Source: Bacteroidota bacterium (lineage in GTDB: Bacteria; Bacteroidota; Bacteroidia; B-17B0; Aurantibacillaceae). From it: a DNA stretch of 64,000 nt. The stretch's first letter is position 1; each line of letters opens with the position of its first letter. Location: positions 1 to 64,000 of the forward strand of contig JAFDXR010000019.1 of NCBI GenBank assembly GCA_018267825.1, written 5' to 3'. Shown in pieces: positions 7,550 through 16,888 of the stretch. The translations under genes and the position numbers were made by a program. Below the pieces are notes generated by a model. That model was not told the origin of the DNA, did not search any database, and worked only from the letters and a program-made list of their open reading frames with translations.

Positions 7550-7967
7550 ACAACCGCCTCACTTCAAAATCAGACAAGTCATTCTCTGAAAAAAAATTAA
7601 ACCTTTCACACAACTCTTCACCAAATGATGTTGAGATTTCAGATATCTCATAGTTTTTACTTCGAATACTTTGTAAGAAATCTTCTGGAAAAACAAAGTT
7701 ATGGTGATCAAAATAATGTTTTAAATCCGCACTCCAAACCCAATCTCCATCCGTAATAAGAGTATCATAGTGCAATATGTTTTCACCACATATAATACAA
7801 TCTGTTGTATCTAACATTACAATAAAGAAGTTTGATTTTTCTATATACTCACATATCCTCTTTTTGTCAAAATAAAATGTCTCCGAGTTGTAGCACTTTG
7901 TAATATATGAATCATTAATTAAATAATAATATTTATTACCAGAATGGAGATTTACTAGGATTCTCAT
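7545..7967 (-). CDS. Presumed immunity protein of the RHS toxin
   Basis: 140-aa cytosolic-looking protein (MRILVNLHSGNKYYYLIND...) with no signal peptide. It is rich in aromatic and acidic residues (YFDKKRICEYIEKSNFF, DGDWVWSADLKHYFDHH). It starts 5 bases after the stop of the 2,714-aa RHS protein, which is the standard position of a cognate immunity gene in polymorphic toxin loci. Base composition is AT-rich like the toxin tip and unlike the RHS core, as expected if tip and immunity gene arrived together. Its stop codon lies inside array repeat copy 3. No family recognised, so the function rests on position. Confidence 0.65.
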   Translation of the reverse strand: MRILVNLHSGNKYYYLINDSYITKCYNSETFYFDKKRICEYIEKSNFFIVMLDTTDCIICGENILHYDTLITDGDWVWSADLKHYFDHHNFVFPEDFLQSIRSKNYEISEISTSFGEELCERFNFFSENDLSDFEVRRLW

Positions 7968-7972
7968 TTTTT

Positions 7973-10900
7973 TTATTTAGGTCTGAAAGTACTAAATTCT
8001 TTTGCGTTCCCCAAAAATTGAAAACCGCTTGGCCTAACCGTGATTTTAAATTCAGATGCTTCAACCGCAATACCCCTCCAATTTGCCAAAGCTTGCGCAT
8101 GAAATCCTTCTCCTGCATTGCATATCCATAGCCTAATATTTCCATGTACATTTTGTTTCGCAAGCATTCCATCAAATTCAAGGAAACTCATATTTCTCAG
8201 AACCGAACCATGCATAACTACATTTGTAAAACCAGGCGTCAATCCTGTATAGTTTGATATATATAGTTTAGCCATCGCTATATCCGCTCCTCCAAAACCA
8301 ATTGTCCTGTTCAAAGTCATGCCGGCTGTTTTACTAAGTAAAAACTTGCCTCCATTAAACAACAAAGACTTGACCAAAAAAATGTCGGATGCTGCTAACA
8401 AACTATTAAATGTTCCCCAGCCATATTTTCCCACAGAAAAATCTAATTTAGCTTGTTTATAAGATCCCCAAATTGGCAGATAGCGCATCCAACTATCATA
8501 TGTTGGATTTGCTCTCCTATCTACAGAATAATCCTTTATCGTCTTACGCCAATCTCCCCCACCTGACCTCGATGTTATAAAATCCAAGTACATATCATAA
8601 CTCTCCATGTCAGAAGGATTATCTTGAGATCTTATGTATGCATCAGTAACTGGATTTAAGACCTCTCTTTGATAATCATCAGGGGCCATCCAGCCAGCTT
8701 TTGAGCCATTTACTCCACCTTCATGCCAGATCCAATCTTCCGTCCTATATTCTGTACATTCCTTGCATGCTGGAAAATAAGTTGTTTGCGCGGTTTCCCC
8801 TTCTTTTGTTCCTTGCTTCTCTGGGGGACCACCTACACCTGGACTATCCCCATTTGGATCACTCATCAATATTGGATTATTCGCGAAAGTTGCATAAGGC
8901 GACAGGCCTTCATCCAAAACAGGATCAATATTCCATCTTCTACCTAATCGTCCATCATATTCCCAATATTCTGCTGTACTTGATGCTCCCACAATAGGCA
9001 TACCACTCAAGTCTAAATAAACATCGTCCTTCTCTTGCCCATTCATGGCATAACGATAGGTTGCAGAGGCATACTGTCTGCCCGGCATGGCTTCTCCAAA
9101 GGCATAATAATCTGTGGCGCTTAGTTTATCAGGTGTATAATGATCAATCACGCCACCTGTACCAGCTATCGCCATCAAGTTATCGCTGACCACAGTGAGC
9201 ACATTGCCCAGGTGGTTGCTCAGCTCATAGGTTTTGAGTCCGCAAAGGCGATTGTCGAGGGCCTGTTTCACCATCACGTTATCGACATAATATACCGAGG
9301 TGCCGCTGGCATTGCCTTTGGTGAGTCGCAAGCGGCTCTGTGTGCCTTTGGCTGTAAAGCTCAGGTAATTTATCCCGGTGCGGCACTCGGTAGCTGACAG
9401 GATCAGGGCTCCGCTGCTTACATCGTACACTTCTGCATAGATGTAATCGGAAGGGTTAGCGCTCTTATCGAGCTGGTAACTGATATCGTAGGCCGTGCCG
9501 TTGCTGGTGGTGAGCACGAGATCCGGGCCGGCATACTGGGTCGTTACCTGGGCCTTGAGGCGCTGAGTGGCCGCATCGTAAGTGGCCACGCTATTGGTGG
9601 TCCAGTTCTCGGTAGTGGCCGTAAAGCTGTTGTTATCAATCAGCTTGGGGTTGTTGTCGGAGGCCACCGGGCGCAGGTCTGTACCGAGGCGAGCCGACCC
9701 GTAGATGTCGTGCTCAATGAGCGACAGGTGTTTGGCACTGGTAGCAACATCATAGGTGCTTTCGTAAATAGCCATGGTATTGCCCTGCGCATCCCTTACA
9801 TAATAATCGTAAATGAATTTGTTCGGGTCGGTCTCTACGCCCGAAGCTGAGCGCGGGATCTTGATCTTGGCTACACGCTGGCCAGACGCATCGTAGATGA
9901 ACTGTAGATTTGGCGGATACACACCCGCTTTGTTGAAGGAGGTGGCATAGGTAATGGCTTTTATTTTTCCATATACATCCCAGTCTATTTTATCAATGCC
10001 CTCCTGGGTATCTTTCACCAAGTTGCCAATGGCATCGTAACTATAGTTACCCGAAGACTGACTCGTGAAGCTCTGGTTTTGAGTAAAAGCAGCATTATTC
10101 TGCACATAGCCCAGTTTGTTCAACTCCTTGTTGGCATTGGTGGTACCGGCCGGGAAACAGACCGAACTCGTATTATCCGTGAGGTAATTATAGCTCAGGT
10201 CGTCCATGTCCACATGCCCGCTGTTGTTAATACCGTTGCGCAAGAGGTGGGTGATGTTGCCCATGGGGTCGTAGCTCAGCTCCATTTTATACTGCCCTCC
10301 CTGGGTATCGTTCCCCGTCCAGTTGTTATTGGTTTGCGATACATCGAAGAAGGCGTTCTGTTTGACAATACGATTGAGCTGATCGTAAGAGTATGCCGTG
10401 AGGAGGGGCGATGCCGTGTTGAGTCCGGCACCGGTGTAGATGCCGGTGGTCATGGCGGAAATGTTACCATTGTACAGGTTCTGAGTCACTCCGGCATAGG
10501 TGGTGGCACTTCCCGGCAGAGCCGAGAGGAAGTACCAGGTGTTGCGGTCGGTAGAAGCGGTGTATTTAGCATCCGATACCGGTTTATACTCGCCATTGAA
10601 ATATTGCAGGGCATAACCCATGGCATCCTGACCGATGTTGCGGTGTATGGCCTGGTAGCTGGCATTGTAACTAAAGCTGCTGCTATTCTGTGTATAGGCA
10701 TCGCGGCCCGGGTCTTTCTGGGCATTGAGCAAGGCTGAGTTTACGCCCTTGATCCAACCCTGGATGGTATAGGCATAGTCGAGTCCCTGCACTTTTTTGT
10801 CGCCGATCTCTACACGTGCCAATGGGCCGTGTTTGTAATAGAAATAATCGGCATCACGGTCCCAGATAAGGCCATCTTTGCTGGTGTATACGGTGCGCAG

Positions 10901-13900
10901 GCGGTTCTCGGCATCATACGCATAGCGATGAATGTACTGATCCTGCTCATTAGGCTGGTAGGTTACTTTATTTACTTTACCGCTCACGAGGTCATAGTCG
11001 TACACTGTTTTCTTCACGGCCAGGTTGCCATAGTCTGTATAGAGTTTCGCATTTTTCTGCACCAGCTCACGCACGTTGCCATGCTCATCGTAACTGTAAA
11101 AGGTGCTATGGTCTTTATGCGCCGGGTCGCTATAGCGCTCGGTGGCCGTTACCCGGTTGCGGGTATTCAACTGATCACCTTTTTCGAAATAGCCGAGTGC
11201 GCCTTCTGCCAGAGCTACCTGGTTATCGTCGTATTTGGTACGCGTAATTTCGGTGGTTGTGCCTGATGAAGTAATATAGGCTGTGAGGTCTGTATTGGAT
11301 ACAAAGTTGAGCAGGTAGTTAGAGTAGCCACTTGGTGCATTGAGCGGATAAAAATTGCCCGACTGGATGAGAGCTGTAGGAGCTGTGGCCTGGTATTTTC
11401 CTACTTCTACTACGCGGGTAATATTGTCATACAAGGTGTAGCTAAATTCCTGGCTGGTTTTACTGCTGGAGGAGTTGCCGCTGTAACTGTACTGCTCCTG
11501 GTTTTGCGAGAGCATCAGCTTTCCTTTTTTGTCGTACCAGAACGTTGTTGTCCCGGCATCCGGGGTGGTTTGTGAGATCGGCTGGTTATAGCTATTGTAC
11601 ACATAGCTTGTCACCAGGCTGTTGTAGTGGTACACGCCCGAGGTACCGTCGCAGAGGTTCAGGTTAGGATCGTCGGCGGTGTTGGTGGCCGTGGTATTGG
11701 TATTATCATTACGCGTGAGCACATTGCTGCTGAGGCTGATGGTGTTCACGTTGCGGCCTGCATGTGCAGCCAATACCGGGCTACCGGTACCTGAGTTACG
11801 GTAGGTGTCAGCGGCCTGGGCATCGGTGGCACTGAGCGGTTTCACCGCCTTAGGCGGTACGGTACGGGTGAGGTTACCGGCCCGGTCGTAATAGTAGAGG
11901 GTGTAATGGTACTCATTGTCGGTATAAGAGGCTTTGGTATGCTCTACAAAAGCCGGTGTGGCATCCTGCCCGAGGCAGTGGGCCGAGTAATCGGAGATGT
12001 ACTGTTTCACCAGCTGGTCTATGTTCTGGTTGAAGAAATAGTTGCCATAATAATCGTTGATGGTGGCTGCATCCTGCTGGCAGGGATCGCTGAATTCATA
12101 ACAACGCAGGGCCTGCGGCACGGTCTGGCTCAGGGTCACCTGGTTGCTGTTGGCATCGGTGCTTACCACTGTTTCCGGTGTTTGCCCCGGCCAGTTGGCA
12201 TAGTCATCGTAGGTGGTGCTGCTTTTGGAGCTGTTGCAATTGGCAATCCAGCCGTTCACATTTGTGATTGTAACGGCCGTGCCGTAGCTGGCATTGAGTG
12301 TTTGCACCACGTAATCAATGTTGCTACTATATTGTGCCTGTTCTGTGGATGACAGTTGGCTGTAATCATCTTTCAGGTTTGCGATCTGTGCACAGAAGCA
12401 GTTGAGATCGTTGGTGTTATTGGAGCAGGCCGCCGAGGTATTGTCGATAGAGCCTCCCGAGAATGCCGTGGATGGTACTGTTGATACCAGTGAGCCATTC
12501 ACATACAATTTAATAACCGCCCCATTGAAGTCGGCACCCTGGCCAGCTGTCGGGTAAAAAGTGATGGTGTGATTTGTCGCATCAACACAGGCTACCACTT
12601 TGAAGCCATCGTGGCTGTTGCTGCCTTTGGTATATCCATACGTAAATGATGGGGCATTGTAGCTGTTGATGTTTGTGGCAATATCGTTCCAGGCATTGGC
12701 CACAGTCGAAATGGTAACACCTCCTGAAACGTTATTGGTTACATCGGCTACAATCGGGTTTGGAATTGGAGTGGCACCGGCAGGCAATGTTACCGGCACA
12801 CAACTACTGGGTAGTTCGCAGGTCACCTTTACGGTATTGCCAGTGCTCAGGCTGATGGCTGAATAATTGATACTGTAGGATGCCAGCTGTTCGCACAAGG
12901 AGGCTGCATTGAATCCGCAAACACCATCGGCGTAGTTCTGGAGCCCGGTGCTTGGTGAACTCTGTATGGTGGGAATACTCGGCATCACCGGTTGAGGCAC
13001 ACGAATGGCAAAGCCGGCCGATTTATTAAAGATCTCCAGCAAAGGCTGGGAGTAGGTGGCTACAGGGGCATCGGCATAGCCATCGGCATTGGCATCGTAG
13101 AGGTATGGGCAACCAAAGGTATTGACCTTGTATTGTTCAGTGATCTTTGTTTTTTCGTACACATAATAGCCTACAAAGGTATGCCAGGCCTGCTCAAGTT
13201 CCAGGATGCTAAGGCTGCTCGGGCTGGCATTACCTGTTACCACATATACCGCCTGCTGCCACATCGACAATACACTACTTGTTGGGCTATAGTAGCCTGA
13301 GTTGATCACGGTGGTCATGCTACTCAACACCGTCGAAGAAATAGACAGGTTCTTGGCATTGGTTGCCCAGGATGGGTGAAAGGTAAGCGGCGTTGTGCCG
13401 CTATGAAAGAAGGGATCAGCCGCCAATATGTTATTGATGGTGGTACTGGTCATGTAGGGCGAAGAGCTATTGAGGAACTGATTACCCGATGCTTCGGCCG
13501 TTACAGAATTCATGAGCGTGAGGTTGGCGTCGAAGCTGCGGCTCGGATCCATGAGTTCGCACCACTCGTAATGACAATACTCCGGGTGAAATTCCACGAG
13601 GCTCTCAAACTCGTTGCTGTCGTAATTGGTGATCGACGAGGGATCGAGTGTTTGATTGCTGGTGGTGTTGTATAAGAATGGCACCGTGAGGAATCCATTA
13701 TCGAAATTGGTTTTGTAGGTACTCCAGTTGGTGATGAGGCTATTGTACATGTTGTACATGTTGCCATTGAGCCATACGGCGTTGGTCTGGCAGGCCGCTG
13801 GGTTTTCGGGGTTCACGCAATCGTTCCACACCCAGGTGGTCAGCCAGGTGTTGCTGGCCGTGGTGGTTCCAAGGGGCAGATTCTCGGCATACTGTCCATT

Positions 13901-16117
13901 TGGTTTTAAATCTTTTTTCAGGATGTCGAGCAACAAGCCACAATCTTCGACCTCAGGGCAAGGCGCCGCATCTGTACATTCGGTGCACCCGCTCAGGTCG
14001 GTTCCTCCTGCCAGGCCGGAAGAGATCACCGAAGGCCCGTTGAGTACACAGGGTGAGCTCAAATCGAGTAAGGAGCTTTTATACGCGGTGGCGATGGCGC
14101 TCAGGTTTGCCGCGTTCAGTGCTAATTTTTTGGTGAATGTATACGTGCCCACATCCGGGAAGTTGACCGAGAAAATATATTGCTGGGTACCCGATGCGAC
14201 GTTGATGGTATGGATGGTGCCCAGAATGGCAGGGCTTCCCGGCGAAGTCTCTGTAAGCTGGTTGCCGCAAGGATCGCTCAGGCTCATGTCGAGGTCATAT
14301 ACACAATCATGATTTCCTGAACAGTGTGAAAAAGCGGTATTACCAATGGTGACCGTAAAGTTGTATACTCCGGGTGTACTCACAAAAAATGGTTTTTTGT
14401 TCTCCCAGGTTTGGGTCATGGCATCAAAGGTTTCAGTGCCGTCCCAACTATCGGTAATATTGTTAGAGCTGTTGGAGCTCAATGATTCCAGCAATGGCCG
14501 TCCATTTTCAGATAGAGGATTTCCGACAAGCGCCGTGGCAATGGTTTTGCCAGCCAGGTCGAGATAGCTCACGCTTAATTGCCCGTTGGCATCGCGCGAG
14601 GTTTCCTGGCGATAGTATTTTACAGAGCCCACTTCATTCCCAAAGAGGCGATCGAGCTTGAACTGGGAGGGTGAGGCCGAATAGAAATTGGACTCATGCC
14701 CGCTTCCGAGGGCAAAGGACTTGCCGAGTCCGGTTTGTGTTTTTACCTGTCCCTCGTTGTTATACACCGTTTGTGTGTAAGGTACATTTTCGGCATCCGG
14801 CAAAAAGTTCTCGGCCATATCGGCTGTTTTGGCTTTATAATACGTTCCTGCATCACCGGCATCAAGGTTAGCATAGGGCTGTGTAGCGGCTCGGGCCTGG
14901 GTACTTCCGAAGAGTTTTTTATCAAAGGCTGCGGTTCCGCTTAAGCTATAGTTATCGTAGTACTTGATGTCGTTGCCGGTACCCGGCACGGTTGGCAATA
15001 TCGAAACGGCTGGACGGCCTTCGAAGTCGTACATGGTTTCGGTGACCAGGCTGGTGTTGTCGGAGTTATTGCGTGTCACCATCTGGCGCTTGCGGAGGCT
15101 GTAGTCGAAGTAAGAAGCTACTTCTTTTTTCTTGCCATCTTCGGCATAGGCCGCACCGTAGCTCCAGTTGGACAGGGTATTGTGCGGTGTTTCAATGAGG
15201 ATGGCTCCGCCCAGTGACCAGTCGCCCTGCAGGGGTTGATTGATGTCTGAGGATCTGCGCGACACCGGTCTGAACCGGTATTGAATATAGCCCTGTTCGT
15301 AAAGCAAATTGATGCGGTAAAAATTATCGGGTGTGGTGATGCGTGCTGCTTTCGAAAAATCAGCGGTTGGTGGTGAAGCCGGAATGCCCCCATTTTGCGT
15401 GATATCAAAAAACGAATACACCCACTCAAATTCATATTCTTCGGCTCCCACAATATAAGGCCAGGTAAATTCCAGTTCAGCATATTTGGTGCCCGATGTA
15501 CTGTTGATCGATACACCCGTAATTGGCTGAAACACCTGGGTGGACGGGTCTTTCCCTTTCAGTACCGGTGCTGTATAAGCTGACGTAGGTTTGGTAAGCG
15601 TATAGTAACGGTCGGTGTTTATTTCGGATTCCAGATAAATGTCGTTCGACAATGGCGAAGGGATACCGGAAGACCCCGTGACGGAAGTCACCTGTACATC
15701 GAATTTATAGGCCGCCATGGCCCCGGTGATCTTTTGCAAGTCCACATCTCTTGAATAGGTTCCGCCGGCTGCATTGTGAAAAATTTTGAGGCTTTGGCCG
15801 GTGAGAGTATTCACGAGCTGATTCGTGTTGTTGTAAAAACGAATGGTATAACCCACCGTGAGTGTCCAGGTAGACGTGGCAAAGTTAGCCGCGTTCTTAT
15901 CGGTACCACGGTATGAGAGTCGCACGAGGTTCGTGAGATTATAATCTGCAAAATTTTGCAGATTGGCCTGGATCTTAAAGTATTCCTGATCCTGCATTGG
16001 GATGACTGCATTCACTGCAATGCCGCTGCCGGTGAGGGAATTGTTGAAGGTGATGTTCCCTGCAAAAAAAGGCAGCATGGAGCACACCAACAAAGCTGTC
16101 AATAGGATTTGTCGCAT
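7973..16117 (-). CDS. RHS polymorphic toxin with exchangeable C-terminal tip
   Basis: 2,714-aa secreted RHS-repeat protein. The ATG at 16117 was preferred because it opens the signal peptide MRQILLTALLVCSMLPFFAG. The N-terminal ~450 residues are beta-rich. The middle holds the DUF6443-style region of Bacteroidota RHS proteins (YTQTVYNNEGQVKTQTGLGK), followed by many YD repeats (YDEHGNVRELVQ, YDAENRLRTVY). The RHS-associated core is clear: NHLGNVLTVVSD, YYAFGEAMPGR, MNGQEKDD, GRLGRRWNIDPV, FANNPILMSDPNGD. Everything after DPNGD (290 residues, 7976-8845) is the variable tip. Near its end lie MHGS (His2636) and LWICNAGEG (Cys2666), an arrangement like the His/Cys dyad of clan CD peptidases. The gene starts 54 bases after a small exported-protein gene and is followed by the presumed immunity gene. 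Composition changes from GC-rich core to AT-rich tip. Confidence 0.85.
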   Translation of the reverse strand: MRQILLTALLVCSMLPFFAGNITFNNSLTGSGIAVNAVIPMQDQEYFKIQANLQNFADYNLTNLVRLSYRGTDKNAANFATSTWTLTVGYTIRFYNNTNQLVNTLTGQSLKIFHNAAGGTYSRDVDLQKITGAMAAYKFDVQVTSVTGSSGIPSPLSNDIYLESEINTDRYYTLTKPTSAYTAPVLKGKDPSTQVFQPITGVSINSTSGTKYAELEFTWPYIVGAEEYEFEWVYSFFDITQNGGIPASPPTADFSKAARITTPDNFYRINLLYEQGYIQYRFRPVSRRSSDINQPLQGDWSLGGAILIETPHNTLSNWSYGAAYAEDGKKKEVASYFDYSLRKRQMVTRNNSDNTSLVTETMYDFEGRPAVSILPTVPGTGNDIKYYDNYSLSGTAAFDKKLFGSTQARAATQPYANLDAGDAGTYYKAKTADMAENFLPDAENVPYTQTVYNNEGQVKTQTGLGKSFALGSGHESNFYSASPSQFKLDRLFGNEVGSVKYYRQETSRDANGQLSVSYLDLAGKTIATALVGNPLSENGRPLLESLSSNSSNNITDSWDGTETFDAMTQTWENKKPFFVSTPGVYNFTVTIGNTAFSHCSGNHDCVYDLDMSLSDPCGNQLTETSPGSPAILGTIHTINVASGTQQYIFSVNFPDVGTYTFTKKLALNAANLSAIATAYKSSLLDLSSPCVLNGPSVISSGLAGGTDLSGCTECTDAAPCPEVEDCGLLLDILKKDLKPNGQYAENLPLGTTTASNTWLTTWVWNDCVNPENPAACQTNAVWLNGNMYNMYNSLITNWSTYKTNFDNGFLTVPFLYNTTSNQTLDPSSITNYDSNEFESLVEFHPEYCHYEWCELMDPSRSFDANLTLMNSVTAEASGNQFLNSSSPYMTSTTINNILAADPFFHSGTTPLTFHPSWATNAKNLSISSTVLSSMTTVINSGYYSPTSSVLSMWQQAVYVVTGNASPSSLSILELEQAWHTFVGYYVYEKTKITEQYKVNTFGCPYLYDANADGYADAPVATYSQPLLEIFNKSAGFAIRVPQPVMPSIPTIQSSPSTGLQNYADGVCGFNAASLCEQLASYSINYSAISLSTGNTVKVTCELPSSCVPVTLPAGATPIPNPIVADVTNNVSGGVTISTVANAWNDIATNINSYNAPSFTYGYTKGSNSHDGFKVVACVDATNHTITFYPTAGQGADFNGAVIKLYVNGSLVSTVPSTAFSGGSIDNTSAACSNNTNDLNCFCAQIANLKDDYSQLSSTEQAQYSSNIDYVVQTLNASYGTAVTITNVNGWIANCNSSKSSTTYDDYANWPGQTPETVVSTDANSNQVTLSQTVPQALRCYEFSDPCQQDAATINDYYGNYFFNQNIDQLVKQYISDYSAHCLGQDATPAFVEHTKASYTDNEYHYTLYYYDRAGNLTRTVPPKAVKPLSATDAQAADTYRNSGTGSPVLAAHAGRNVNTISLSSNVLTRNDNTNTTATNTADDPNLNLCDGTSGVYHYNSLVTSYVYNSYNQPISQTTPDAGTTTFWYDKKGKLMLSQNQEQYSYSGNSSSSKTSQEFSYTLYDNITRVVEVGKYQATAPTALIQSGNFYPLNAPSGYSNYLLNFVSNTDLTAYITSSGTTTEITRTKYDDNQVALAEGALGYFEKGDQLNTRNRVTATERYSDPAHKDHSTFYSYDEHGNVRELVQKNAKLYTDYGNLAVKKTVYDYDLVSGKVNKVTYQPNEQDQYIHRYAYDAENRLRTVYTSKDGLIWDRDADYFYYKHGPLARVEIGDKKVQGLDYAYTIQGWIKGVNSALLNAQKDPGRDAYTQNSSSFSYNASYQAIHRNIGQDAMGYALQYFNGEYKPVSDAKYTASTDRNTWYFLSALPGSATTYAGVTQNLYNGNISAMTTGIYTGAGLNTASPLLTAYSYDQLNRIVKQNAFFDVSQTNNNWTGNDTQGGQYKMELSYDPMGNITHLLRNGINNSGHVDMDDLSYNYLTDNTSSVCFPAGTTNANKELNKLGYVQNNAAFTQNQSFTSQSSGNYSYDAIGNLVKDTQEGIDKIDWDVYGKIKAITYATSFNKAGVYPPNLQFIYDASGQRVAKIKIPRSASGVETDPNKFIYDYYVRDAQGNTMAIYESTYDVATSAKHLSLIEHDIYGSARLGTDLRPVASDNNPKLIDNNSFTATTENWTTNSVATYDAATQRLKAQVTTQYAGPDLVLTTSNGTAYDISYQLDKSANPSDYIYAEVYDVSSGALILSATECRTGINYLSFTAKGTQSRLRLTKGNASGTSVYYVDNVMVKQALDNRLCGLKTYELSNHLGNVLTVVSDNLMAIAGTGGVIDHYTPDKLSATDYYAFGEAMPGRQYASATYRYAMNGQEKDDVYLDLSGMPIVGASSTAEYWEYDGRLGRRWNIDPVLDEGLSPYATFANNPILMSDPNGDSPGVGGPPEKQGTKEGETAQTTYFPACKECTEYRTEDWIWHEGGVNGSKAGWMAPDDYQREVLNPVTDAYIRSQDNPSDMESYDMYLDFITSRSGGGDWRKTIKDYSVDRRANPTYDSWMRYLPIWGSYKQAKLDFSVGKYGWGTFNSLLAASDIFLVKSLLFNGGKFLLSKTAGMTLNRTIGFGGADIAMAKLYISNYTGLTPGFTNVVMHGSVLRNMSFLEFDGMLAKQNVHGNIRLWICNAGEGFHAQALANWRGIAVEASEFKITVRPSGFQFLGNAKEFSTFRPK

Positions 16118-16171
16118 AAAGCGATCCGGGTAAATGCGAGTTATTCTCATAAATATATCCGTTACAAGTTC

Positions 16172-16888
16172 TTATTGTTTTTTGAGGTCTGCCACATGAA
16201 GCGTATAGGCCTTCAGTCTGGCAGCCAGTATCTGTTTTTTTTCGTCTGCAAAAATGTGTTTCATGTCCAGGTATTTTTTATTGTCGGCCACCTCGCCGAA
16301 ATAATACTGAACGGTTACTCTCGCATAAGCAGCCGCCTCTTCCTTATTTTTATGGGCTGCTGCGGAGTTCATATACACGATCTTAAATACCCCCTGGCCA
16401 TTCTTGCGAAGCCACAGGTCCATCATCTCATAATCTTCGGTGTAGCCATAGATGCGATATACGTGGCAGTCAGAAATCTCTCCTTTATACACCACCGAAT
16501 CGGCCATGCTCAGGAGTGTAGAGTCGAGCATGTTCTTATTCAGACTGGTCATATTCGCCAGGGTATAGTTTGTGACGCAGTTTACCTGTTTCTGGCTATG
16601 ATCCAGTATAATGAGTGTATTATGCAGGATGTATGTTTCATTAGCTCCATACATGGTATAGTATTCATGGCCGGTTTTCATCAGCACACCTTCGCCGGCC
16701 ATTTCTTCATGGGCGGTCGGCGTTTCCATGGTATAAATCTTGAAACGAATATTGAAATCCTCCTTCACATAATAGTTGTAAGAATCCATGTAGTCTTTCA
16801 TGAATGCGTTCTGTGCCGATCCTCCTCTCACAAGAAGGATCAGCAATAAAGCTGCAAGCCATGTTATGTATTTATTGTTTTGAGCCAC
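16172..16888 (-). CDS. Exported protein, possibly LolA-like, of the RHS operon
   Basis: 238-aa exported protein (signal peptide MAQNNKYITWLAALLLILLV...GSAQ). The body reads as long antiparallel strands (FNIRFKIYTMET, GEGVLMKTGHEYYTMYG, TLIILDHSQKQVNCV) typical of LolA/LppX-type half barrels that carry hydrophobic ligands or unfolded chains. This likeness is impressionistic. Its start lies 17 bases inside the end of the upstream 2,208-aa gene, indicating translational coupling, and the RHS toxin follows 54 bases on. That position between two giant RHS proteins suggests a periplasmic helper for their export. Confidence 0.5.
   Translation of the reverse strand: MAQNNKYITWLAALLLILLVRGGSAQNAFMKDYMDSYNYYVKEDFNIRFKIYTMETPTAHEEMAGEGVLMKTGHEYYTMYGANETYILHNTLIILDHSQKQVNCVTNYTLANMTSLNKNMLDSTLLSMADSVVYKGEISDCHVYRIYGYTEDYEMMDLWLRKNGQGVFKIVYMNSAAAHKNKEEAAAYARVTVQYYFGEVADNKKYLDMKHIFADEKKQILAARLKAYTLHVADLKKQ

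Noticed and set aside
7936-8181. Open frame overlapping the end of the RHS toxin and start of the immunity gene
   Set aside because: It lies in another frame of the toxin tip, whose own frame continues from the RHS core and ends right before the immunity gene.
10079-10738. Long plus-strand frame inside the RHS gene
   Set aside because: Antisense shadow of the GC-rich RHS coding sequence, with composition-driven I/V/G-rich translation and no domain.
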